Shown here piece by piece: positions 25,753-33,335 of a stretch of DNA of 39,415 nt; position 1 is the first letter of the stretch, and each line of letters starts with the position of its first letter. The position numbers were made by a program, and so were the translations under genes. Under the pieces are notes generated by a model that was not told the origin of the DNA, ran no database searches, and saw nothing but the letters and a program-made list of their open reading frames with translations. The DNA is from Bacteroidaceae bacterium (GTDB lineage Bacteria > Bacteroidota > Bacteroidia > Bacteroidales > Bacteroidaceae): the NCBI GenBank assembly GCA_017453465.1, contig JAFTEV010000032.1, forward strand, positions 1-39,415, read 5' to 3'.

Positions 25753-27414
25753 ATGAGCATCAACAAGAACAACCCCTTCGTGCCCATCATCATTGCTGTC
25801 AGCCTGGTGATTGGCATCATCATCGGCACATTCTTTGCCAACCGTTTCTCTGGCAACAGACTGAACATCATAAATTCATCGTCCAACAAACTGAACGACT
25901 TGCTCCACATCATCGATGACCAATATGTTGACACCGTCAACATTGCCAATGTTGTGGAAGATGCCATGCCCAAAATTCTGGAGGAACTCGACCCCCACTC
26001 CACTTACATCTCTGCACAGGACGCACAGACTGCCAACGATGACCTGAAAGGCAGCTTCAGCGGTGTGGGCGTGCAGTTCACCATTCGTAACGACACCGTC
26101 CGCATCAACGGAGTCATCAAGGGCGGTCCCTCAGAGCAAGTAGGACTGCTGGCTGGCGACAAAATCATTGCCATCGACGGAAAGCCCTTCGTGGGTAAAG
26201 TCGTGACCAACGAGGAAACCATGCACCGACTGAAAGGAGAGTATGGCACAAAAGTCACCATCACCGTTGTACGGCACGGACAGAAAAAGCCGCTCAAGTT
26301 CACCGTCGTCCGTGGCGACATTCCCGTCAAGAGCATCGAGGCAGCCTACATGCTCACCAAGGAGCTGGGCTATATCAAGGTCAAGAACTTTGGCGAAACC
26401 ACCTATGCCGAACTGCTCACAGCCCTTGCCCAACTCGAAGAAGAAGGCTTCCACGGCCTGGTCATCGACCTTCGCGGCAACGGTGGCGGCTATCTGCAAA
26501 GTGCCATCCAGATGGTGAACGAGTTTTTGCCCGAAGACCGCCTCATTGTCTATACCGAAGGACGCAAGTCTAAACGCGAAGAGTACAAGAGCGACGGACG
26601 CGGTTCCTACCAGGACATCCCTATCATCGTGCTGACCGACGAAATTACGGCCAGTGCATCCGAAATCTTCTCTGGAGCCATACAGGACAACGACCGAGGC
26701 ATCATCGTAGGTCGGCGTTCCTTTGGCAAGGGACTTGTACAGCAACCCGTGGACTTCAGCGACGGCAGCATGATTCGCCTCACCATTGCCCGCTACTACA
26801 CCCCTTCGGGACGCTGCATCCAGAAACCTTACCAGAAAGGACAGAAACGGGAAGAATACGAAATGGACATCATGACACGTTACCAGCACGGAGAGTTCTT
26901 CAATGAAGACAGCATCCGGCAGACAGGCGAAGCCTATTACACCAGCATTGGGCGAGAAGTCTATGGCGGTGGCGGCATCATGCCCGACTATTTTGTTGCC
27001 GAAGACACCACCCTCTTCACTTCTTACTTTACTGAGGCCGTCAACAGCGGACTCATTTCGCAGTTCTGCTTTGAATACGTTGACAACCACCGCTCCGAAC
27101 TGCAAAAGTATGACACGCCCGACGAACTCCTTCAGTTCATCAAGCGTCAAGGACTCATTGACCAGTTTGTCCGCTTTGCCGACAACCACGAGCTGCGTCG
27201 CCGCAACAACATGATACTGCGGTCAAAGCCCCTCTTCGAGCGAAACATCTACGCCAACATCATCTACACCATCTTCGACATTGGCGAATACACCGAATAC
27301 ATCAACCGCTCGGATGCCACGGTGCTCAAGGCCGTAGAACTTTTCAAGAAGAAGTTGACCACTCCAAAACTGGAAGAACAGAAAACCAAAAAGAAAGTCA
27401 AAACCAAGGCGTAG
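25753..27414 (+). CDS. S41 C-terminal processing peptidase (CtpA type)
   Basis: 553 aa with an N-terminal membrane anchor (about residues 11-28). A PDZ domain spans about 85-170 (SGVGVQFTIRNDTVRINGVIKGGPSEQVGLL split by strands). The S41 protease core follows: GYIKVKNFGE, LVIDLRGNGGGYL, S301 in TASASEIFSGA and K326 in RSFGKGLVQQ form the serine-lysine dyad. The C-terminal 170 residues are the extension common in Bacteroidetes members, ending in a lysine-rich tail. The enzyme cleaves the C-termini of periplasmic proteins. It closes the run that starts at the M3 peptidase. Confidence 0.92.
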   Translation: MSINKNNPFVPIIIAVSLVIGIIIGTFFANRFSGNRLNIINSSSNKLNDLLHIIDDQYVDTVNIANVVEDAMPKILEELDPHSTYISAQDAQTANDDLKGSFSGVGVQFTIRNDTVRINGVIKGGPSEQVGLLAGDKIIAIDGKPFVGKVVTNEETMHRLKGEYGTKVTITVVRHGQKKPLKFTVVRGDIPVKSIEAAYMLTKELGYIKVKNFGETTYAELLTALAQLEEEGFHGLVIDLRGNGGGYLQSAIQMVNEFLPEDRLIVYTEGRKSKREEYKSDGRGSYQDIPIIVLTDEITASASEIFSGAIQDNDRGIIVGRRSFGKGLVQQPVDFSDGSMIRLTIARYYTPSGRCIQKPYQKGQKREEYEMDIMTRYQHGEFFNEDSIRQTGEAYYTSIGREVYGGGGIMPDYFVAEDTTLFTSYFTEAVNSGLISQFCFEYVDNHRSELQKYDTPDELLQFIKRQGLIDQFVRFADNHELRRRNNMILRSKPLFERNIYANIIYTIFDIGEYTEYINRSDATVLKAVELFKKKLTTPKLEEQKTKKKVKTKA

Positions 27415-27472
27415 AGCCGTGGCTTAGCTTCTCCCCCCTTTTTCTGTATATCAACAAAGAGAGAAAAATTCT

Positions 27473-27480
27473 TACATTTG
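27473..27480 (+). promoter_or_regulatory. Upstream -7 element before the ATPase gene
   Basis: TACATTTG matches TAnnTTTG. It lies 54 bases upstream of a second, better promoter, so the ATPase gene may have tandem promoters. Confidence 0.4.
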
Positions 27481-27503
27481 AGCAAAAAAATTGTAAACTC
27501 CAC

Positions 27504-27534
27504 TTTGCAAATTGCAATAAAAAGCGTACCTTTG
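27504..27534 (+). promoter_or_regulatory. Promoter of the AAA ATPase gene
   Basis: TTTG at 27504-27507, a 19-base gap and TACCTTTG at 27527-27534 match both consensus boxes. The predicted leader is about 78 AT-rich bases before the ATG at 27619. Confidence 0.75.
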
Positions 27535-27618
27535 CAGCCAAATCAATGTTTTTATCAAAAAAAACAGACGATTTTGTCCGTATTTTAGCAATTTATCATC
27601 AACAAATCGAAACATTTT

Positions 27619-28803
27619 ATGGATTCTTTCTTTCGCACCCATTCATATTTAGTCACCCATAATGGCAACCCCATCCGACGTGACCTGATGGATGAAATCA
27701 ACTGGAACGACAGGCTGATAGGAATAAAAGGAGCAAGAGGTGTAGGCAAAACCACCTTCTTGCTGCAATACGCCAAAGAAAGATTTTCGCCTGACGACCG
27801 CACTTGCCTCTACATCAACACCAATAATTTCTACGTGCAGAACGTAGGCATCACCGAGTTTGCCACCGAGTTCTACAACAACGGTGGAAAAGTGCTGCTC
27901 ATTGACCAAGTGTACAAGCAACCCGGCTGGAGTACACAGCTACGTGAGTGTTATGACAAATTGCCTGGACTGAAAATCGTCTTCACCGGGTCGCCCGTCA
28001 TGCGACTGAAGGAAGAGAACCCCGAACTCAACGGCATCGTGAAGTCATACAATCTGCGCGGCTTCTCGTTCAGGGAATACCTGCAAGTGATGACAGGCAT
28101 CAACCTACCCAAATACACACTGGAAGACATCATCAGCAATCACACCCAGATAGCAAACGACATCATGACGAAGGTAAATCCCAAGGACCACCTGCAGAAT
28201 TACCTTCACCACGGCTACTACCCCTTCTTCCTCAGTCAAGGATGCTATTCAGAGAAACTGCTGAACACCATGAACATGATGATTGAGGTGGACATCCTGC
28301 TGGTCAAACAGATTGAGCTGAAGTACCTGGCCAAGATTAAGCAGCTGTTCTACCTGCTCACCACCAGCGGCAGCATCGTGCCCAACGTGAGCCAGCTCAG
28401 TGTGGAACTGGAGATGAGCCGTGCCACCGTCATGCGCTACATCAAATACCTGATGGAAGCCCGACTGGTCAACATGGTCTATGCCAAGGGCGACCAGTAC
28501 CCCAAGAAGCCCGCACGTGTGTTGCTCCACAACACCAACCTGATGTACAGCTTCTATCCGCGCACATTCGACAGCCAAGACGTGCAGGAAACATTCTTCT
28601 GCAACTCCCTCTGGAAAGACCACGAAGTCTATAAACACGGACAACAAGCCTGCTCATTCAACATTGACGGACAATACGAATTCAAGATTGTGGAGCACTC
28701 CACCAAACTGAAGAGCAAATCGAAGACACTCTTTGCCGTGAACCACTGCGAAGTGGGCCAGGGCAACCAGATTCCGCTTTGGCTCTTCGGATTCTTGTAT
28801 TAA
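27619..28803 (+). CDS. AAA-type ATPase with DUF4143-like C-terminus
   Basis: 394 aa. The Walker A motif GARGVGKTTFLLQ is at residues 36-48, and a Walker B-like strand K-V-L-L-I-D-Q is at about 90-98. A sensor-like IVFTGSPVMRL follows near 116. Residues about 235-290 form a winged-helix-like segment (VPNVSQLSVELEMSRATVMRYIKYL), and the C-terminus resembles the DUF4143 nuclease-like domain seen in this family. Such proteins are common as orphan genes in Bacteroidales and archaea; their role is not established. It has its own promoter and overlaps no neighbour once the next start is placed at 28845. Confidence 0.8.
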   Translation: MDSFFRTHSYLVTHNGNPIRRDLMDEINWNDRLIGIKGARGVGKTTFLLQYAKERFSPDDRTCLYINTNNFYVQNVGITEFATEFYNNGGKVLLIDQVYKQPGWSTQLRECYDKLPGLKIVFTGSPVMRLKEENPELNGIVKSYNLRGFSFREYLQVMTGINLPKYTLEDIISNHTQIANDIMTKVNPKDHLQNYLHHGYYPFFLSQGCYSEKLLNTMNMMIEVDILLVKQIELKYLAKIKQLFYLLTTSGSIVPNVSQLSVELEMSRATVMRYIKYLMEARLVNMVYAKGDQYPKKPARVLLHNTNLMYSFYPRTFDSQDVQETFFCNSLWKDHEVYKHGQQACSFNIDGQYEFKIVEHSTKLKSKSKTLFAVNHCEVGQGNQIPLWLFGFLY

Positions 28804-28844
28804 GCCACCAACACTCTTTCACCTTCATCCCCCAGCACACAAAC

Positions 28845-29309
28845 ATGACGCAGCTATCGCAGACAGACCATGCCGCCCAAATGGAAAGCATGAAGGCATT
28901 TGACGAACAAATGCCCTGTGTCGGCATCTTCTGGTACGACATGGCTGAGGAGGTCTTCTTTGGTGTGCAAAAGATGGAACTGACACCCCGAATGGTGGAA
29001 GAAGCAGCAGAAAACGGAGTCCCCTTCATCAACTACCCCCACCTACACCGACAGGTATGGGCAAAGGAATATTTCCGTGCACAGGCTAAACACGAAGCAA
29101 CAAAATTCAAGGGAGATTACACACAGATTCCTCGCGGACGGGTGGCATGGAACATCGACAAATTCATTGTCCTGGTCGGCCACTGGGCAGAACCTGTTCT
29201 GGAAAAACTGACTACCCTCATCGAACAAGAGTTCTCACTGCCCTACTTCGAGTTCGTCTATGATGAACACTGGGACTTAGGTCACGGCTGGTCGGGCGAC
29301 ATGAAATAG
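28845..29309 (+). CDS. Conserved hypothetical protein
   Basis: 154 aa from ATG 28845. The frame opens at 28779 inside the ATPase gene, but that start would overlap it by 25 bases and adds residues that read like the linker. I do not recognise a named domain. Visible features are an acidic N-terminal half (CVGIFWYDMAEEVFFGV), a central basic YFRAQAKHEATKFKGDYTQ, and conserved-looking tryptophans and glycines (GRVAWN, GHWAEPV, HWDLGHGWSG at the end). No signal peptide or membrane segment is visible. It lies 41 bases after the ATPase stop and 58 bases before PFOR. Confidence 0.6.
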   Translation: MTQLSQTDHAAQMESMKAFDEQMPCVGIFWYDMAEEVFFGVQKMELTPRMVEEAAENGVPFINYPHLHRQVWAKEYFRAQAKHEATKFKGDYTQIPRGRVAWNIDKFIVLVGHWAEPVLEKLTTLIEQEFSLPYFEFVYDEHWDLGHGWSGDMK

Positions 29310-29367
29310 AAAAAACGACACTTCAACATACATTCTTTTCAATACATTTTATCTATTAACACACAAA

Positions 29368-32300
29368 ATGAGTAAAGAAAAAAAGTTTATCACGTGTGAT
29401 GGTAACACCGCTGCAGCCCATGTAGCCTACATGTTCTCAGAGGTAGCAGCCATCTACCCCATCACTCCATCGTCTCCAATGGCCGAGCACGTGGACGAAT
29501 GGGCTGTTCAGGGTCGCAAGAACCTTTTCGGCGACACTGTTCTCGTACAGGAAATGCAGTCTGAGGCTGGTGCAGCAGGTGCTGTTCACGGCTCACTCCA
29601 GGCTGGTGCACTCACTACCACATTCACAGCATCACAAGGTCTGCTGCTGATGATTCCCAACATGTACAAGATTGCAGGCGAACTCCTGCCCTCTGTCTTC
29701 CATGTTTCAGCCCGTACCGTTGCCAGCCACTCACTCTGTATCTTCGGCGACCACGGCGACGTGATGGCTTGCCGCCAGACAGGTTTCGCCATGCTCTGCG
29801 AAGGCTCTGTGCAGGAAGTCATGGACCTCAGTGCCGTTGCTCACCTGGCAGCACTGGAGACCCGCGTGCCGTTCATCAACTTCTTCGACGGCTTCCGCAC
29901 CTCTCACGAGTACCACAAGATTGAGGAGATGGACATGGAAGACATCCGTCCGCTCGTCCCCATGGACAAGGTGGCCGAGTTCCGTGCACGCGCCCTCTCG
30001 CCCGAACACCCCGAAGCAAAGGGCATGGCCGAAAACCCGGAGACATTCTTCGCACACCGCGAATCTTGCAACCCCTTCTACGAAGAGGTTCCTGCCGCAG
30101 TGGAGAAGTACATGGAAGCCATCTCCAAGATTACAGGCCGTGAGTACAAGCCATTCACATACTACGGTGCAAAGGATGCAACCGACGTCATCATCCTCAT
30201 GGGCTCGGCCACAGAAGCAGCTCGCGAGGCCATCGACTATGCCAACGCCAACGGCAAGAAGTACGGCATGGTCAGCGTACACCTCTACCGCCCATTCTCA
30301 GTAGAACGTCTGCTCGCAGCCGTGCCAAAGACCGTGAAGCGCATCGCCGTGCTCGACCGCACCAAGGAACCAGGAGCCAGCGGCGAACCCCTCTTCCTCG
30401 ACGTGAAGGATGCTTTCTACGGTCAGGAGAACGCCCCGCTCATCATCGGCGGTCGCTACGGCCTCGGTTCTGCCGACGTCACCCCCACCATGATTCTCTC
30501 CGTATATAAGAATCTGGAACTCCCCCAGCCCAAAGACCACTTCACGCTGGGCATCGTCGATGACGTTACCTTCCGCTCACTGCCACTCGACGAAGAAATG
30601 GCACTCGGCGGCGAAGGCATCTTCGAGGCCAAGTTCTTCGGCCTCGGTGCCGACGGCACAGTGGGAGCCAACAAGAACTCCGTGAAGATCATCGGCGACA
30701 ACACCAACAAATACTGCCAGGCATACTTCTCTTACGACTCCAAGAAGTCGGGCGGCTTCACCTGCTCTCACCTCCGCTTCGGCGACACACCCATCCGCTC
30801 CACCTACCAGATTAAGACACCAAACTTCGTGGCCTGCCACGTACAGGCATACCTCCGCATGTACGATGTCACTCGCGGTCTGCGTCAGAACGGCCAGTTC
30901 CTGCTCAACACCATCTGGGAGGGCGACGACCTGGTGAAGAACCTGCCAAACAACATCAAGAAATACTTCGCCGAGAAGAACATCACCGTCTATTACATCA
31001 ATGCCACCAAGATTGCACAGGAAATCGGCCTGGGCAACCGCACCAACACCATCCTGCAGTCAGCATTCTTCCGCATCACAGAGGTTATCCCCGTTGACCT
31101 CGCCGTCGAGCAGATGAAGAAGGCCATCGTGAAGTCCTACGGCAAGAAGGGCGAAGACGTGGTCAACATGAACTACGCAGCCGTTGACCGTGGTGGCGAA
31201 TACAAGAAGCTCGACGTTGACCCGGCCTGGAAAAACCTGCCAGCCGACCCTGTGGAGGCCAACGACGACCCCGAATTCATCAACAAGCTCGTGCGCCCCA
31301 TCAACGCACAGAACGGCGACCTGCTGCCCGTCTCTGCCTACAAGGGCTACGAAGACGGCATGTGGGAACAGGGCACAGCCGCCTACGAAAAGCGCGGTGT
31401 GGCAGCCTTCGTCCCCACTTGGGACGCAGAGAACTGCATCCAGTGCAACAAGTGCGCCTTCGTTTGTCCCCACGCTTGCATCCGCCCATTCGTCATGGAC
31501 GAAAAGGAAGCCGCTGGCCTCGACGCTGCCAAGCTCGACATGGTGGCACCCCCACAGTTCAAGGGCATGAAGTTCCGTATGCAGGTCGGCGTGATGGACT
31601 GCCTCGGTTGCGGCAACTGCGTCGATGTCTGCCCCGGCAAGAAAGGCAACAAGGCCCTCAAGATGGTTCCGCTCGAAGGCGAACTGCCAGAGGCAAAGAA
31701 CTGGGACTACTGCGTGAAGAACGTGGCCTCGAAGCAAGACCTCATCGACATCAAGTCCAACCCCCGCGTCAGCCAGTTCGCCACCCCGCTCTTCGAGTTC
31801 TCAGGCGCTTGCTCCGGTTGCGGCGAAACCCCCTACGTCAAGCTCATCAGCCAGCTCTTCGGCGACCGCGAGATGGTAGCCAACGCCACAGGCTGCTCAT
31901 CCATCTACTCCGGTTCCATCCCATCCACCCCATACACCAAGAACGCCAAGGGACAAGGCCCCGCATGGTCCAACTCCCTGTTCGAGGACTTCTGCGAATA
32001 CGGCCTCGGCATGGCACTGGCCAACAAGAAGATGCGCGCCCGCATCGTCACACTCCTGAACGAAGCATGTGCCAAGGACGACACACCAGCCGACTTCAAG
32101 GCAGCCGCCCAGGAATGGATTGCCGGCAAGGACAATGCCGACGCTTCAAAGGCAGCAGCCGCCAAGCTCGCACCAGCCATCGAAGCAGGTCGCAACGCAG
32201 GATGCCCCATCTGCAAGCAGCTCAGCGAACTCTCCCACTACCTCGTCAAGCGCAGCCAATGGATCATCGGCGGCGACGGCGCATCATACGACATCGGCTA

Positions 32301-32922
32301 CGGCGGACTCGACCACGCACTCGCATCGGGCGAAGACATCAACATCTTCGTCATCGACACCGAAGTTTACTCCAACACCGGCGGACAGTCCTCCAAGGCC
32401 ACCCCAATCGGAGCCATCGCCCAGTTCGCAGCCGGCGGCAAGCGCATCACCAAGAAAGACCTCGGACTCATGCAGTCAACCTACGGCTACGTCTATGTAG
32501 CCCAGATAGCCATGGGAGCCGACAACGCCCAGTGCCTCAAAGCCCTGCGCGAAGCCGAAGCCTACCCCGGCCCATCACTCGTCATCGCCTACGCCCCCTG
32601 CATCAACCACGGCCTCAAAGCCAAAGGCGGCATGGGCAAGAGCCAGGCAGAAGAAGCCAAGGCAGTAGAATGCGGCTACTGGCACCTCTGGCGATTCGAC
32701 CCACGCCTCGCCGAGCAAGGCAAGAACCCCTTCCAGCTCGACTCCAAAGAGCCACAATGGGACAAATTCCAAGACTTCCTCGACGGCGAAGTGCGCTACC
32801 TCTCCCTCAAGAAAGTAAAGCCCAACGAAGCACAAGAACTCTTCGATGCCGCCAAGAAAGCAGCCCAGCACCGCTATGCCACCTACGTGCGCATGTCGAA
32901 GATAGACTACTCAGCCGAGTAA
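29368..32922 (+). CDS. nifJ: Pyruvate:ferredoxin (flavodoxin) oxidoreductase
   Basis: 1184 aa, the full length of the single-chain homodimeric enzyme. Domains in order: the TPP pyrimidine-binding domain with YPITPSSPMAEHVDEW near residue 32, the transketolase-C-like domain II, the gamma domain (about 415-620), two 4Fe-4S motifs (CIQCNKCAFVCPHAC from C690 and CLGCGNCVDVC from C742-745), and the C-terminal TPP domain with CSGCGETPYVKL near 815, GGDGASYDIGYGG and NTGGQSSKATP. It converts pyruvate and CoA to acetyl-CoA, CO2 and reduced ferredoxin, central to anaerobic metabolism. It is followed by a strong terminator and a large foldback. The coding sequence is markedly GC-rich, in contrast to the CRISPR locus after it. 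Also called por or pfo. Confidence 0.97.
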   Translation: MSKEKKFITCDGNTAAAHVAYMFSEVAAIYPITPSSPMAEHVDEWAVQGRKNLFGDTVLVQEMQSEAGAAGAVHGSLQAGALTTTFTASQGLLLMIPNMYKIAGELLPSVFHVSARTVASHSLCIFGDHGDVMACRQTGFAMLCEGSVQEVMDLSAVAHLAALETRVPFINFFDGFRTSHEYHKIEEMDMEDIRPLVPMDKVAEFRARALSPEHPEAKGMAENPETFFAHRESCNPFYEEVPAAVEKYMEAISKITGREYKPFTYYGAKDATDVIILMGSATEAAREAIDYANANGKKYGMVSVHLYRPFSVERLLAAVPKTVKRIAVLDRTKEPGASGEPLFLDVKDAFYGQENAPLIIGGRYGLGSADVTPTMILSVYKNLELPQPKDHFTLGIVDDVTFRSLPLDEEMALGGEGIFEAKFFGLGADGTVGANKNSVKIIGDNTNKYCQAYFSYDSKKSGGFTCSHLRFGDTPIRSTYQIKTPNFVACHVQAYLRMYDVTRGLRQNGQFLLNTIWEGDDLVKNLPNNIKKYFAEKNITVYYINATKIAQEIGLGNRTNTILQSAFFRITEVIPVDLAVEQMKKAIVKSYGKKGEDVVNMNYAAVDRGGEYKKLDVDPAWKNLPADPVEANDDPEFINKLVRPINAQNGDLLPVSAYKGYEDGMWEQGTAAYEKRGVAAFVPTWDAENCIQCNKCAFVCPHACIRPFVMDEKEAAGLDAAKLDMVAPPQFKGMKFRMQVGVMDCLGCGNCVDVCPGKKGNKALKMVPLEGELPEAKNWDYCVKNVASKQDLIDIKSNPRVSQFATPLFEFSGACSGCGETPYVKLISQLFGDREMVANATGCSSIYSGSIPSTPYTKNAKGQGPAWSNSLFEDFCEYGLGMALANKKMRARIVTLLNEACAKDDTPADFKAAAQEWIAGKDNADASKAAAAKLAPAIEAGRNAGCPICKQLSELSHYLVKRSQWIIGGDGASYDIGYGGLDHALASGEDINIFVIDTEVYSNTGGQSSKATPIGAIAQFAAGGKRITKKDLGLMQSTYGYVYVAQIAMGADNAQCLKALREAEAYPGPSLVIAYAPCINHGLKAKGGMGKSQAEEAKAVECGYWHLWRFDPRLAEQGKNPFQLDSKEPQWDKFQDFLDGEVRYLSLKKVKPNEAQELFDAAKKAAQHRYATYVRMSKIDYSAE

Positions 32923-32970
32923 CGCGAAAGCCAACAAAGCCATAGACCGACATTTATATCTATAATTAGT

Positions 32971-33002
32971 AAAAGGGATGCTGAGAGAACAGCGTCCCTT
33001 TT
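32971..33002 (+). terminator. Rho-independent terminator after PFOR
   Basis: A 13-bp stem with one G-U wobble (AAAAGGGATGCTG at 32971-32983, CAGCGTCCCTTTT at 32990-33002) has a 6-base loop. The T-run is the end of the right arm. Confidence 0.85.
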
Positions 33003-33072
33003 GCGAAAGAAAACGCACTGAAAAATGCAGTTTTATTTAGGGACTGCATTTTTTCTGTGCGTTTTCTTTCGC
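33003..33072. repeat. 70-base foldback between PFOR and the CRISPR locus
   Basis: The outer arms are a perfect 16-bp inverted repeat (GCGAAAGAAAACGCAC at 33003-33018 and its complement at 33057-33072). The inner arms pair 11 bp (AAAAATGCAGT at 33021-33031, ACTGCATTTTT at 33043-33053) around an 11-base loop. It starts directly after the PFOR terminator, has no T-run behind it and codes for nothing. It may be a second terminator, a protein-binding palindrome or a relic of a small mobile element. Confidence 0.7.
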
Positions 33073-33128
33073 ATTCATTCCCTTAAAATGGACTCTACCG
33101 ATTTATCTGTACGTTTTTGATATTAAAC

Positions 33129-33160
33129 AAAAAATGCCCACCGTTAAAGGTCGATGGGCT
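33129..33160 (-). terminator. Terminator of the predicted tracrRNA
   Basis: On the minus strand, GCCCATCG (33159-33152) pairs with CGGTGGGC (33143-33136) around an 8-base loop, with one wobble, followed by ATTTTTTG. Confidence 0.75.
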
Positions 33161-33214
33161 ACCTGAATGTTCTCACAACGGAATAATCCTTATTGTGATT
33201 TGCGAAAAATTAGT
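33129..33214 (-). ncRNA. Predicted tracrRNA
   Basis: The minus-strand RNA would begin at about 33213, read the anti-repeat CTAATTTTTCGCAAATCACA (plus-strand 33192-33214 region), then a small GGATTATTCC hairpin and end at the hairpin terminator, about 85 nt in all. The anti-repeat pairs with the crRNA repeat over 11 bp (TTGTGATTTGC), a one-base bulge (A13 of the repeat) and a further 11 bp (GAAAAATTAGT). A consensus promoter lies in the right place. This is the expected trans-activating RNA that pairs with crRNA and is bound by Cas9. It is divergent from cas9 and lies about 120 bases upstream of its start. Exact ends are inferred. Confidence 0.82.
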
Positions 33215-33217
33215 GTA

Positions 33218-33249
33218 CAAAGTTAAATGTTTTTTTCCAAACTCACAAA
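33218..33249 (-). promoter_or_regulatory. tracrRNA promoter
   Basis: On the minus strand, TTTG (plus 33246-33249), a 20-base gap and TAACTTTG (plus 33218-33225) match the Bacteroidetes consensus at both boxes. Transcription would start within the first bases of the anti-repeat. Its -33 box falls where the -33 box of the divergent cas9 promoter would be. Confidence 0.78.
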
Positions 33250-33266
33250 TATTTCAGAAAAAATTA

Positions 33267-33274
33267 TACCTTTG
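33267..33274 (+). promoter_or_regulatory. cas9 -7 element within repeat-like sequence
   Basis: TACCTTTG matches TAnnTTTG, 61 bases upstream of the cas9 ATG. No good -33 box is visible. The surrounding ATTTCAGAAAAAATTATACC aligns closely with the middle of the CRISPR repeat read in crRNA sense. Confidence 0.65.
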
Positions 33275-33335
33275 TAGCATAAAACCCACAAATCAATGAA
33301 TAAGTACCAGAAGTAGAATATAAAATACGACTGCA

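Noticed and set aside
31362-32945. 527-aa plus-strand frame overlapping PFOR
   Set aside because: Extremely R/H/P-rich product, typical of a frame shift of a GC-rich gene; PFOR is complete and conserved here.
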